Source: VRUE01 sp963727465
GTDB lineage: Bacteria > Actinomycetota > Thermoleophilia > Solirubrobacterales > 70-9
Reading direction: 5' to 3'
Length of the DNA stretch: 44,958 bases
Assembly (NCBI GenBank): GCA_963727465.1
Contig: CAVSGL010000001.1
Span: 1-44,958 of the forward strand
Both the position numbers and the translations under genes were made by a program. Of this stretch, positions 1-7,747 are shown piece after piece. Each line of letters starts with the position of its first letter. Positions within the stretch are counted from its first letter, which is position 1. The notes beneath the pieces are model-generated. The model did no database searches. It was not told where the DNA came from and saw only the letters and a program-made list of their open reading frames with translations.

Positions 1-1138
1 CCCCCTCGCCGATCGAGTCGAAGGCGACGACGGTGCGGTAGCCGGAGCGCACGAGCTTCTCCAGCTCGCCCTCGGCCTCCTTGACGCTGCGCGCCGGAGA
101 CTCCGCGCGCGAGGCGCGGAGGGCCGTCTCGTCGTCGGTTCCGGCGCCGCCGACCGCGAGCACGGCGCGGGCGGCGAGCGGCGCGGCGACGTCGACGTAG
201 AGGTGGCGGGCGTCGTCGGCGTGCATCGCCGCGGTCGCGTCCTCCCAGTGGTCGCGCAGCGCCGGCTCGATCTCCCCGGCGGCGGCGAGGACCACCGCGG
301 TCTCGGCGGGGACGAGGTCGAGCGGCGCGCCGAAGTGCTCCAGCGGCAGCGCCTCGGCCGGGCTCGGCGCCTCGCGCCCCTCTTCCTCGGCTTCCATCGC
401 CGCCAGCTCGGCCAGCTCGCGGTGCTCGGCGTCGAGCTCGGCCGCGGGCGCCAGCTCGACCCGCTCGGCGTCGCCGAGCGAGCGCTGGGTGAAGGTCGAG
501 AACCAGCGCATCGACTCGATCTCGTCGCCGAAGAGCTCGATCCGCACGGCCCGCTCCTCGGTCGCCGGGTAGACGTCGAGGATGCCGCCGCGGACGGCGA
601 ACTGGCCGCGCTCCTCGACCTGCTCGACCCGGTGGTAGCCGGCGGCGACGAGGTCGCGGGCGGCTCCGTCCAGGTCGAGCTCGCCGCCCGGCTCGAGCGC
701 GAAGCCGGCCGGCCGCAGCGAGGCGTCCGGAACCGCCTCGGCGAGCGCCGTGGCGCCGGCGACTACAACCGCGTCGCCGCCCTCGCGCAGCGCGTCGAGC
801 GCGTCGATCCGCAGGCCGACCAGGTGCGGCGGCGGGGTGACGTGCGAGGCGTAGCCGGTGCCGCGCGAGGGATAGAAGCGGACGCGGCGCGGCGCCAGGT
901 AGGCGCGCAGGTCGGCGGCGAGGTCGCGGGCGGAGCGATCGTCGGCGCTGACCAGCAGCGCGGGACGATCGGCGAGCCCGCGATCGTCGTCGAGCAGGGT
1001 CGCGAGCAGCAGCGGCCGCAGCGTCTCCGAGGCGCCGATCTCGACCGGCGCGCCGGCCTCCGCCGCGCGCACCTCGCCGGCGAGCGCGTGCAGGCGCTCG
1101 TTCTCTGCGGCGACATCGAGTAGTGGGCGAAGGCTCAT
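1..1138 (-). CDS. mfd: Transcription-repair coupling factor Mfd, N-terminal part (runs off window)
   Basis: The minus-strand frame starts at ATG 1138 (MSLRPLLDVAAENERLHAL) and stays open to the window edge, giving about 379 residues. It reads as the UvrB-homology region of Mfd. Visible segments are LLVSADDRSARDLAADL, the strand FYPSRGTGYASH, and the diagnostic GQFAVRGGILDVYPATEERAVRIELFG segment (quoted in part: RGGILDVYP) that UvrB and Mfd share. Known family role: Mfd is a DNA translocase that displaces stalled RNA polymerase and recruits UvrA. The RNAP-binding and helicase motors lie outside the window. The gene is the last member of the conserved glmU-prs-rplY-pth-mfd order and is divergent from the next gene, with only 18 bases between the two starts. 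The family call is secure; only the N-terminal third is visible. Confidence 0.93.
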   Translation of the reverse strand, partial: MSLRPLLDVAAENERLHALAGEVRAAEAGAPVEIGASETLRPLLLATLLDDDRGLADRPALLVSADDRSARDLAADLRAYLAPRRVRFYPSRGTGYASHVTPPPHLVGLRIDALDALREGGDAVVVAGATALAEAVPDASLRPAGFALEPGGELDLDGAARDLVAAGYHRVEQVEERGQFAVRGGILDVYPATEERAVRIELFGDEIESMRWFSTFTQRSLGDAERVELAPAAELDAEHRELAELAAMEAEEEGREAPSPAEALPLEHFGAPLDLVPAETAVVLAAAGEIEPALRDHWEDATAAMHADDARHLYVDVAAPLAARAVLAVGGAGTDDETALRASRAESPARSVKEAEGELEKLVRSGYRTVVAFDSIGEG

Positions 1139-1156
1139 GAGGCTAGGCTGCTCTCG

Positions 1157-1684
1157 ATGCTATTCCGTCGTCCGTTTGCGGCCCTCTCCACGCTCGGGCT
1201 GGCAGCCCACAACGCGTTTGAGACGCGGGCCGGCGTGGGGCTGGTCTTCGAGCCGGAGCTGGGGCGGCGCGGCGCCTACGCGCTCTGGGCCGGGCTGATC
1301 CCGCTGGGGATCGCCGCCGCGAGGCGCGGCGGGCGCTGGGCAGAGCGCCTCTCCGCCTTCAACGCCGGCATCGGCGCGGCCGGCGTCGCGGTCCACTTCA
1401 GGGCCTGGCCCTGGTCGCTGCACGGCGGCCTGCCGATGCTCGACGAAGCCGAGGGCCTGACCGACGACCAGCTCCCCGCTTACAACGCGGTGCTCTGGGC
1501 ATGGGGAGTCGCCAGCGCGCTCAGCCTCGCGACCGAGACGCCGCGCCGCTCGCGCGGCTTCGCCCTCGCCGGCCTGCTCAGCTTCCCGGTTCTGCTCGCC
1601 TCGGCCGGCCATCACTTCCGCTGGGCGCGCGAGCAGGCGAAGCGCGAACCGGAGCGCTGGAGCCCGGCGCTGCTCGAGGACTGA
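1157..1684 (+). CDS. Integral membrane protein of unknown function
   Basis: A 175-residue protein starting at ATG 1157. Hydrophobic stretches near residues 5-22, 38-55, 66-82, 110-126 and 134-152 suggest four or five membrane segments. A conserved-looking PWSLHGGLPMLDEAEGLTDD loop lies in the middle and a charged C-terminus (REQAKREPERW) follows the last helix. I recognise no named family. It sits 18 bases from the divergent mfd start and 7 bases before the GTG of the deacetylase, so the two plus-strand genes probably form a short operon inserted into the otherwise minus-strand mfd-pth cluster. Function unassigned. Confidence 0.75.
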   Translation: MLFRRPFAALSTLGLAAHNAFETRAGVGLVFEPELGRRGAYALWAGLIPLGIAAARRGGRWAERLSAFNAGIGAAGVAVHFRAWPWSLHGGLPMLDEAEGLTDDQLPAYNAVLWAWGVASALSLATETPRRSRGFALAGLLSFPVLLASAGHHFRWAREQAKREPERWSPALLED

Positions 1685-1691
1685 GGCCGGC

Positions 1692-2570
1692 GTGAGCCCC
1701 TGGCCGGGCGGCGCCCGCGGCGCGCTCTGCCTCAGCTTCGACAACCTCGGGGTCGACGAGGCATCGAGCGCCACCCCGGCTTTGCCGCCGCTGCTGGAGA
1801 AGCTGGCCGAACGCGATCTGGCCGCCACCTTCTTCGCCGAGGGCGTCAACGCCGAGCTCGACCCGGAGGCACTGCGCTCGATCGCCGCGGCCGGCCACGA
1901 GGTCGCCTACCACGCCTGGCAGCACGAGCAGTGGGGCGACCTGAGTCGCGACGAGCAGGCCGAGAACCTGGCGCGAGGCGTCGCCGCCTGCGCCGAGCTG
2001 GGGATCGAGCTGCCCGGCCTGCGCCCGCCCGGCGGCCAGCTGGGGGCGGGCGGGGTCGAGATCCTGCGCGAGGCCGGCCTGCGCTACGCCTCGCCGGCGG
2101 GCGAGGGCGCCGGCGTCGAGGACGACATCGCCCTCCTCCCCTTCCAATGGCGCCACGTCGACGCCACCTCGATGCTCCCCAACCTCGACCCGGTCCGCGA
2201 ACAGATGACCGGCTCCCCCGCCCCGCTCGGCCCCGAGACGTTCGCGACCTACCTGGCGAGCGAGATCGACCGCCTCGAGCGCGACGGCGGCTTCGCCTCG
2301 ATAGTCCTCCACCTCCCGCTCCTAGCCTGGCTCGGCGAGAGCAACCTGGCCACCATCCTGAGCAAGCTCTCCTCCACCCGGTCGTGGGTGGCCCGCTGCG
2401 ACGAAGTTGCCGACCCACGTCCTCGCCAGCCTCGGCGGAGTTCGAGGGTGGGACGGGCCTCGACTCGACCACGTGGGCATAGGGGCGATCCCGGTAGGGG
2501 TGAAACGTCTTGTACCTTTTCGTCGACTGCCCCGGGCGTCAGCCGCAACCCAAACCTTCGAAAAGGTTAA
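1692..2570 (+). CDS. Polysaccharide deacetylase (NodB-like) with a probably frameshifted C-terminus
   Basis: GTG start at 1692, 7 bases after the preceding stop. Motif 1 appears as LSFDNLGVDE (residues 14-23). The usual second metal Asp of TFDDG is Asn here. Motif 2 appears as GHEVAYHAWQHEQW (His69, His74, His78), followed by LRPPGGQ and a C-terminal VLHLPLLAWL. Known family role: metal-dependent N- or O-deacetylation of glycans; the substrate here is unknown. After about residue 240 the open frame becomes Arg/Pro-rich and runs into a hairpin repeat. Removing one base near 2415 and one near 2440 gives DHVLASLGEFEGG...TTWA and a stop at 2480-2482, directly at the hairpin arm. The real end is therefore probably 2482, and the tail to 2570 is an artefact. 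Confidence 0.8.
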   Translation: MSPWPGGARGALCLSFDNLGVDEASSATPALPPLLEKLAERDLAATFFAEGVNAELDPEALRSIAAAGHEVAYHAWQHEQWGDLSRDEQAENLARGVAACAELGIELPGLRPPGGQLGAGGVEILREAGLRYASPAGEGAGVEDDIALLPFQWRHVDATSMLPNLDPVREQMTGSPAPLGPETFATYLASEIDRLERDGGFASIVLHLPLLAWLGESNLATILSKLSSTRSWVARCDEVADPRPRQPRRSSRVGRASTRPRGHRGDPGRGETSCTFSSTAPGVSRNPNLRKG

Positions 2571-2596
2571 GTGGAACCCCTACCGGGATCGCCCCT
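2481..2596. repeat. Long palindromic repeat, copy 1 (convergent-gene hairpin)
   Basis: Outer arms 2481-2501 and 2576-2596 are perfect 21-base inverted repeats. An inner stem, 2514-2522 with 2559-2567 (ACCTTTTCG/CGAAAAGGT), is also perfect, with about 36 bases of loop. The repaired deacetylase stop (2480-2482) and the enoyl-CoA hydratase stop (2595-2597) sit on the two arms. There is no T tract. It is clearly homologous to the element at 20908-21023, sharing AACGTCTTGTAC, GCGTCAGCC and GTTAAGTGGAA blocks. Likely role: bidirectional transcription stop or mRNA 3' end protection (inference). Confidence 0.85.
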
Positions 2597-3332
2597 AACC
2601 CTGCTGGGGCAATCCCGGTCCTTCTCGCGCCCACTCGACCTGCCCCACACCCTCGCTGCGCGACCGCCCCTCGACGTCGTCCCACTCGTGCAGCATGCCC
2701 TTCAGGCGGGCGATCGCCTCGGGCGGATGCGCGGCGACGGAGGCGGCGAGCTCCAGCGCGGCCTCCTCGGTGCTCGCCGCCGGGGCGACGCGGTTGACCA
2801 GGCCGAGCCGCAGCGCCTCGTCGGCGCCGACCGTGCGCGAGGTGAAGAGCAGGTACTTGGCGGTGGCGAGGCCACAGAGGGTGACCAGCCGCGCCGGGCC
2901 GACGGGCACGCCGAGCGCCGCGCCGGGGAAGCGCAGGCGCAGGTTGGAGCCGCCGACGCGCAGGTCGCAGGCGACGGCAATCTCGGCGCCGCCGCCGACC
3001 ACGTCGCCGTGGCAGGCGGCGACGGTCGGCTTGGGGAAGGCGACGATCGCATCGTAGAGGTCGGCGAAGAGCTGCATGCGGTGGACCTTGCCCTCCTCGT
3101 CGAGCCGCTCCTTCACGTCGGCGCCGGCCGAGAGGCCCATCTGGTCGGAGGAGCTGACGACGAGCACGCGCACGTTCTCGTCGCCGCGGGCGACCGCGAG
3201 GTGCTCGAGCATCTCAACCAGCATCTGCGTGTCGATCGCGTTGCGCGCCTCGGGGCGCTCGAGGCGCAGAAGCCCGATGCCCCGCCCGTCGACCTCGTAC
3301 CCGGTCCGCTCGCCGCTGCTCTCAGGACTCAT
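2595..3332 (-). CDS. Enoyl-CoA hydratase/isomerase family protein
   Basis: A 245-residue crotonase-fold protein starting at ATG 3332 (MSPESSGERTGYEVDGRGIG). The first oxyanion-hole segment is LSAGADVKE (about residues 68-76). The second is CHGDVVGGGAEIAVACDLRV (about 109-128), where the paired Gly residues bind the CoA thioester carbonyl. The C-terminal trimerisation helix region (AIARLKGMLHEW) is present. Known role: hydration or isomerisation of enoyl-CoA in fatty-acid or aromatic acyl-CoA degradation; the specific substrate cannot be told. It follows pth on the minus strand with 12 bases between them, so it is probably co-transcribed with rplY-pth. Its stop codon lies in the arm of the hairpin repeat at 2481-2596. 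It is not a usual member of the mfd-pth cluster. Confidence 0.9.
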   Translation of the reverse strand: MSPESSGERTGYEVDGRGIGLLRLERPEARNAIDTQMLVEMLEHLAVARGDENVRVLVVSSSDQMGLSAGADVKERLDEEGKVHRMQLFADLYDAIVAFPKPTVAACHGDVVGGGAEIAVACDLRVGGSNLRLRFPGAALGVPVGPARLVTLCGLATAKYLLFTSRTVGADEALRLGLVNRVAPAASTEEAALELAASVAAHPPEAIARLKGMLHEWDDVEGRSRSEGVGQVEWAREGPGLPQQG

Positions 3333-3344
3333 CGCCGGCGGAGG

Positions 3345-3935
3345 CTATCCGTCCAATCGCTCGACCAGGCGCTCGGCCTCGTCGGCCGCCGCGCCGACCA
3401 GCGCCTCGACCTGATCGCGCGGCTCGCGGAAGCGGCCGAGCACGTAGGAGGAGACGATCTCCGGGTCGGTCGAGTCGGGCCGGCCGACGCCGACCCGGAC
3501 GCGCCAGAACTCGCGGCTGCCGAGGCCCCGCTCGAGGCTCTTCAGCCCGTTGTGCCCGGCGAGACCGCCGCCGAGGCGGCTCTGCACCTCGCCGAAGCCA
3601 AGGTCGATCTCGTCGTGCAGGACGACCACCCGGTCGAGCGGCGCTCTAAGCGAGCCCCGCGCCGGGCCGGCGCTGTCGCCGGAGGCGTTCATGTAGGTCT
3701 GCGGCAGCAGCAGCGCGACGCGCGGGCCGCCGGGGCGCGTGCGGCCTTCGCTGATCAGGCCGCCGAACTTGCGCTTCGCCCGCGGCAGCTCCCAGCGGCG
3801 CGCCAGCTCCTTACCGACGTCGAAGCCGACGTTGTGGCGGCTGCGGGCGTGCTCAGCGCCCGGGTTGCCGAGGCCGACGATGAGAATGCGGTCGCCGTCC
3901 TCCCCGCCCCCGGCGCGGCGGCGGAAGATCGACAT
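3345..3935 (-). CDS. pth: Peptidyl-tRNA hydrolase
   Basis: A 196-residue Pth. After a 16-residue Arg/Gly-rich extension comes ILIVGLGNPGAEHARSRHNVGFD, with the conserved Asn of GLGNPG and the catalytic His of RHNVGF. Then follow QTYMNASGDS (substrate Asn), VVLHDEIDLGFG (catalytic Asp) and GGGLAGHNGLKSL (conserved GGHNGLK variant), and RVRVGVGRP near the end. Known role: hydrolyses the ester bond of peptidyl-tRNA drop-off products in the cytoplasm to recycle tRNA. It lies 8 bases downstream of rplY, as in many bacteria where ctc/rplY precedes pth and mfd. Length matches the family. Confidence 0.95.
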   Translation of the reverse strand: MSIFRRRAGGGEDGDRILIVGLGNPGAEHARSRHNVGFDVGKELARRWELPRAKRKFGGLISEGRTRPGGPRVALLLPQTYMNASGDSAGPARGSLRAPLDRVVVLHDEIDLGFGEVQSRLGGGLAGHNGLKSLERGLGSREFWRVRVGVGRPDSTDPEIVSSYVLGRFREPRDQVEALVGAAADEAERLVERLDG

Positions 3936-3943
3936 CGCGGCGG

Positions 3944-4639
3944 CTACTCCCCGCCGGAGTCGCCCGAATCGCCGCCCTCGGCCTCCTCGCCGCCCTCCTC
4001 GGCGGCCGGGGCCTCGCCCTCCTCGCCGACGAGCTCGGCCTCCTCCTCGACCTCGGGCTCGGGCTCCTCCTCGACGCGCGGCGGCGAGAGCGTCGCGATC
4101 GTGATCTCGTCGAGGTCCTCGGCGACGAAGGTGACGCCCTCCGGCGCGGCGATCGCCGAGAGCGTCACGGTGTCGTTGATCTGCATCTCCGAGACGTCGG
4201 CGACGAGCCGCTCCGGGATCTCGGTCGGCAGCGCTTCGACGGTGATCTCGCGAGTCACGTGCTCGAGCACGCCGCCCTCTTTGGCGCCGGGCGCCGACTC
4301 GGCGCCCTCGAGCTCGATCGCGACGTCGGCCTGGATCGCTTCGTCGAGCTTCACTTCCTGTAGGTCGATGTGCTGGAGGACGTCCTTGACCGGGTGGTAC
4401 TGGGACTCCTTGAGCACGACCGGGACCGCTTTCGAGCCCTCGACCTCGAGGTCGAAGAGCGCCTGCCCGGCGCCGAGCACGGTGCGCACGTCGCGCTCGA
4501 CCGCCTGGAAGTGCCGGGCGTCCTCACCGCCGGCGTAGACGATCCCGGGCACGAGTTTCTCGCCGCGCAGGCGGCGGGCGCTGCGCGAGCCGAATTCGGT
4601 GCGCTGCGCGGCTTTGAGCTTTTCGCGGCTGCGAGCCAT
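3944..4639 (-). CDS. rplY: 50S ribosomal protein L25/general stress protein Ctc
   Basis: ATG 4639 (MARSREKLKAAQRTEFGSRS) is chosen over the longer open frame because the L25 domain starts there. The N-terminal 5S-rRNA-binding beta-barrel has RRLRGEKLVPGIVYAGGED and VPVVLKESQYHPVKDVLQHIDL. The TL5/CTC C-terminal domain has HVTREITVEALPTEIPERLVADVSEMQINDTV (key part ALPTEIPE). It ends in a very acidic, low-complexity tail of about 50 residues (EEEPEPEVEEEAELVGEEG...). Known role: binds 5S rRNA in the large subunit central protuberance. Divergent from the ABC1 kinase, with about 40 bases between the starts; followed by pth. Family assignment is secure. Confidence 0.94.
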   Translation of the reverse strand: MARSREKLKAAQRTEFGSRSARRLRGEKLVPGIVYAGGEDARHFQAVERDVRTVLGAGQALFDLEVEGSKAVPVVLKESQYHPVKDVLQHIDLQEVKLDEAIQADVAIELEGAESAPGAKEGGVLEHVTREITVEALPTEIPERLVADVSEMQINDTVTLSAIAAPEGVTFVAEDLDEITIATLSPPRVEEEPEPEVEEEAELVGEEGEAPAAEEGGEEAEGGDSGDSGGE

Positions 4640-4679
4640 CGGACGGGAGAGGATAGAGAAAAGCGGTACAACCCTCTCT

Positions 4680-6113
4680 ATGGCCGACGATTCGAAGATC
4701 CCCAAGGGCCGCCTGCGCCGCTCGGCGAAGCTGGGCTCGATCGCCGGCGTGCAGGGCGCCCGCTACGCCGGCACCAAGGCGGCCAACGTCGGCCGCTCCG
4801 AGGACGCGGGCAAGGAGCGGCTCGAGCAGCGCCACCTGGAGACGGCGATGAAGATGGTCGGCGCGCTCGGCCAGATGAAGGGCGCGGCGATGAAGCTGGG
4901 CCAGTTCGCCTCTTTCATCGACACCGAGTTCCTGCCCGAGGAGTACCGCGAGATCTACCAGGAGCAGCTCGCCAAGCTGCGCACCTCGGCGCCGCCGATG
5001 CCCTGGGAGAAGGTCGAGAAGGTGCTCGACGAGGAGTGGGACGGCGAACCGGTCTCCGAGCTCTTCGCCGAGTTCGAGCAGGAGGCCTTCGCCGCCGCCT
5101 CGATCGGCCAGGTGCACCGGGCCGAGCTGCTCGACGGGCGCCGCGTCGCGGTCAAGATCCAGTACCCGGGGATCGCCGAGGCGCTCGACGCCGACCTGCG
5201 CAACGCCGGCACGATCGTCCGCCTCGCCCGCGCCCTCGCCCCCGGCCTCGACGCGAAGGCGATCGCGCACGAGATCCGCGAGCGGGTGATGGAGGAGCTC
5301 GACTACGAGTACGAGGCGCAGAACCAGCGCTCCTTCGCCCGCGCCTATCGCGAGCACCCGTTCATCTACGTGCCGGAAGTGATCACGCGGCTCTCGCGCC
5401 GCCGCGTGCTCGTCACCGAGCTCGTCGAGGGGCTCGGCTTCGAGGCGATCAAGCAGCTGCCGCACGAGCAGCGCAGCCGCTTCGGCGAGATCGTCTTCCG
5501 CGGCAGCTTCGGCTCGATCTACCACCTCCAGCACTTCAACGCCGACCCCCACCCCGGCAACTACCTGCTGATGGAGGACGGGCGGGTCGCCTTCCTCGAC
5601 TTCGGCATGACCAAGAAGCTCGACCGCGAGCAGATCCTGCTCGAGCAGCGCGCCTTCGACGCCGCCTCGCGCGACGACCCGGAAGCCTTCCGCGCGGCGC
5701 TGCACGAGCTCGGCTTCATCAAGAACCCCTCGAAGCTCGACGCCGAGCGGCTGCTCGACCACATGCGCGCGGTCGGCGGCTGGTTCGTGATGGAGGATCG
5801 CGAGCTGGAAATCACGCCGAAACGGGTGATGAAGATCATCGAGTCGACCAACGACCCGCGCTCGGAGTACTTCGACCTGATGCGGCGCGAGTCGATCCCC
5901 GCCGACGAGCTGATGGGGCGACGGATGGAAATCGGCGTCGTCGCCGTGCTCGGCCAGCTGCGCGCGAAGCGCAACTGGCACCGGATCGCGCGCGAGTGGA
6001 TCTATGCAGATCCGCCTGCAACCGAGCTCGGCGAGCAGGAGTGGGAGTACTTCGAAGGAAGAGGCATCCCGCGGATCCCGATAACCGAGCGGTCGCTGGA
6101 AGGAGAGGCGTGA
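4680..6113 (+). CDS. ABC1/UbiB-family atypical protein kinase
   Basis: A 477-residue protein from ATG 4680 (MADDSKIPKGRLRRSAKLGS). All family hallmarks are visible: the KxGQ motif in GAAMKLGQFAS, the Ala-rich loop AAASIGQVHRA, the ATP-site Lys in RVAVKIQYPG, the ExD motif in MEELDYEYEAQNQ, NADPHPGNYL as the catalytic-loop equivalent, and FLDFGM as the DFG metal-binding motif. Known role: ADCK/UbiB proteins are ATPases supporting isoprenoid-quinone or other lipid biosynthesis. In actinobacteria, which use menaquinone, the exact role is uncertain. No transmembrane helix is obvious. It overlaps the next membrane-protein gene by one base (TGATG), so the two are probably translationally coupled. 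Confidence 0.93.
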   Translation: MADDSKIPKGRLRRSAKLGSIAGVQGARYAGTKAANVGRSEDAGKERLEQRHLETAMKMVGALGQMKGAAMKLGQFASFIDTEFLPEEYREIYQEQLAKLRTSAPPMPWEKVEKVLDEEWDGEPVSELFAEFEQEAFAAASIGQVHRAELLDGRRVAVKIQYPGIAEALDADLRNAGTIVRLARALAPGLDAKAIAHEIRERVMEELDYEYEAQNQRSFARAYREHPFIYVPEVITRLSRRRVLVTELVEGLGFEAIKQLPHEQRSRFGEIVFRGSFGSIYHLQHFNADPHPGNYLLMEDGRVAFLDFGMTKKLDREQILLEQRAFDAASRDDPEAFRAALHELGFIKNPSKLDAERLLDHMRAVGGWFVMEDRELEITPKRVMKIIESTNDPRSEYFDLMRRESIPADELMGRRMEIGVVAVLGQLRAKRNWHRIAREWIYADPPATELGEQEWEYFEGRGIPRIPITERSLEGEA

Positions 6114-6973
6114 TGAAGCGGATCAAACGCGGTTGGGCGCTGACGAAGAAGAGCTGGGGGCTGCTCAACGAGCATCGCGAGCTGATCCGCTTCCCGCTCT
6201 ACGGCGCGGTGGCGACGATCCCGCTGGCCTTCGTCTTCCTCGGCCCGGGCCTCTACTTCCTCGACCGGGACGTGTACGGCGGGGCGATCCCGCTGCTCGT
6301 GATCGGCGTCTACGTGCTCGCCGTCGTCGGCTTCTACTTCAGCGTCGGCCTGGCGGCCGCCGCCGACATGATCTTCCGCGGCGAGCAGGCCACCGTCGGC
6401 GACGGGCTCGCCGTCGCCCGGCAGCGCTTCGGGGCGATCTGCGGCTGGGCCGCGGTCTCGACCGCGATCAGCGTGCTGATGGCGGCGCTGGAGAACCAGG
6501 GCGGCATCGCCGGCACGATCGCCGCGCGAGTGGTGGGCATGGCCTGGTCGCTTGTCACCTTCATCTCCGTGCCGGTGATCGCGATCGAGGGCACGGGGCC
6601 ATTCGAGACGCTGAAGCGCTCGGCGAGCCTGTTCAAGTCGCGCTGGGGCCAGCAGATCACCGGCAACATCGCGATCGGCGGCGCCGTCTTCCTCTTCGGC
6701 GTGCTGCCGAGCGCGATCGTCGTCGCCCTCGGCGTCGTCGTCTGGGCCTCGGCCAGCTTCGTCGGCGCCCTGCTGGTCGTGATCGGCGCGATCGGCCTGG
6801 CGATCTCGCTGCTGATCAGCAAGGCGCTGAGCGGCATCTTCGGCGTCGCCCTCTACCGCTACGCCCTCGACGGCGAGGCCGTCGGCGGCTTCACCCCCGA
6901 GGAGCTCGAGTCCGCGGTCAAGGCGAAAGGCGACCGCAACGCCCCGCCGACCGCCACTCCCGGCACGGTCTGA
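6113..6973 (+). CDS. Multi-spanning membrane protein (DUF6159-like)
   Basis: A 286-residue protein from ATG 6113, whose first base is the last base of the upstream stop. A basic N-terminus (MKRIKRGWALTKKSWGLL) precedes about six hydrophobic segments (near residues 28-46, 55-75, 110-130, 140-160, 185-212 and 215-240). The tail GGFTPEELESAVKAK is soluble. It resembles proteins annotated as DUF6159 family from memory of the N-terminal pattern; that label is tentative. The C-terminal part shows the ETLKRSASLFKSRWGQQITG loop that also occurs in glycerophosphoryl-diester-linked membrane domains. Coupled to the ABC1 kinase, which suggests a shared membrane-lipid role (inference). Ends 37 bases before the convergent GDPD gene, in a hairpin. 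Confidence 0.78.
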   Translation: MKRIKRGWALTKKSWGLLNEHRELIRFPLYGAVATIPLAFVFLGPGLYFLDRDVYGGAIPLLVIGVYVLAVVGFYFSVGLAAAADMIFRGEQATVGDGLAVARQRFGAICGWAAVSTAISVLMAALENQGGIAGTIAARVVGMAWSLVTFISVPVIAIEGTGPFETLKRSASLFKSRWGQQITGNIAIGGAVFLFGVLPSAIVVALGVVVWASASFVGALLVVIGAIGLAISLLISKALSGIFGVALYRYALDGEAVGGFTPEELESAVKAKGDRNAPPTATPGTV

Positions 6974-6977
6974 GTCG

Positions 6978-7025
6978 GCGCATCCGACATTGACCCCACT
7001 CTGGGTGGGTCAATGTTGGATGCGC
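6978..7025. terminator. Convergent hairpin, probable bidirectional terminator
   Basis: Arms 6978-6996 and 7007-7025 pair at 18 of 19 positions (GCGCATCC-x-ACATTGACCC with its complement) around a short loop of about 10 bases. It lies just after the stop of the plus-strand membrane gene. Its right arm contains the stop and last codons of the minus-strand GDPD gene (stop 7010-7012). No T run follows on either strand. Confidence 0.8.
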
Positions 7026-7747
7026 GCGAACAGGCGGGGGTCGTTGGAGCAGATGCCGTCGACGCCGGCGGCGGCCAACTTGCGCATGCGGGCGGCGTCG
7101 TCGACGGTCCAGGCGATCAGCTCGACGCCAACGCGATCGACGATCCCGGCGAGGCGCCTGCTGACCAGCGGGTGGTAGACCCACATCGCCTCGACGCCGA
7201 GCTTCGGCAGCTCGCGCGCCGCGAGCCCCGGCAGGCGCTCGCGCATCCAGGCGAGGGCGAGCAGCATCGGCGCCTTCGCCCAGCGCTTCGAGGTCCAGTC
7301 CCTGGTCACTTTCGGATAGGTCCAGCCGCGCCGCAGGCGCGGCTCCAGCTCACGGATCCGCGCCAGGCTGACGAGCTCCATCGTCGAGACCATCGCCCGC
7401 TCGACCAGCTCGCGCTCGCGCAGCGCCGCGACGATCTCCTGCTCGCGCCCCGGCAGTTTGATGTCGAGGTCGATCTCGACCCGATCCAGGGGCGGGTGGG
7501 AAAACGCGTCAAGGCATTCGGCGAGAGTGAGAGGCATCCGACTGGCGGCGTCGTGCCAGTCGTGGGCGACGACGAGCGGCGAGCGCTCGGCGACGTCGAT
7601 CCGCGGGTGCCCGTCACGGGTCCAGAGCACGTCGAGCTCGATCGTGTCTGCGCCGGCCTCGACCGCAGCGGCGAAGCTCGCCAGCGTGTTGCCGGGGGCG
7701 ATCAGGTCGGCACCCTTGTGGCCGACCAGGCGCAGGCCGTCAGGCAT
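7010..7747 (-). CDS. Glycerophosphodiester phosphodiesterase family protein
   Basis: A 245-residue protein from ATG 7747. GHKGADLIAPGNTLASFAAA matches the GDPD signature (HRG...PENT), with Lys replacing the usual Arg. AGADTIELDVLWTRDG supplies the metal-binding ExD. VVAHD, a VEIDLDIKLPG strand and the C-terminal IAWTVDDAARMRKLAAAGVDGICSNDPRL complete the TIM barrel. Known role: hydrolysis of glycerophosphodiesters to glycerol-3-phosphate and alcohol. There is no signal peptide, so it probably acts in the cytoplasm. Its ATG overlaps the prs stop (ATGA), so it is the downstream member of glmU-prs-gdpd. It takes the place where rplY would normally follow prs. Confidence 0.9.
   Translation of the reverse strand: MPDGLRLVGHKGADLIAPGNTLASFAAAVEAGADTIELDVLWTRDGHPRIDVAERSPLVVAHDWHDAASRMPLTLAECLDAFSHPPLDRVEIDLDIKLPGREQEIVAALRERELVERAMVSTMELVSLARIRELEPRLRRGWTYPKVTRDWTSKRWAKAPMLLALAWMRERLPGLAARELPKLGVEAMWVYHPLVSRRLAGIVDRVGVELIAWTVDDAARMRKLAAAGVDGICSNDPRLFARIQH

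Noticed and set aside
203..1123. Long plus-strand ORF opposite mfd
   Set aside because: Arg/Gly/Ala-rich antisense shadow; the minus-strand frame clearly encodes Mfd.
2571..4538. 655-codon plus-strand ORF
   Set aside because: Runs antisense to enoyl-CoA hydratase, pth and rplY with low-complexity Ser/Ala content; a high-GC shadow.
4370..6973. 867-codon ORF ending in the DUF6159-like protein
   Set aside because: Only the part from ATG 6113 looks like protein; the rest is an out-of-frame reading of the ABC1 kinase.
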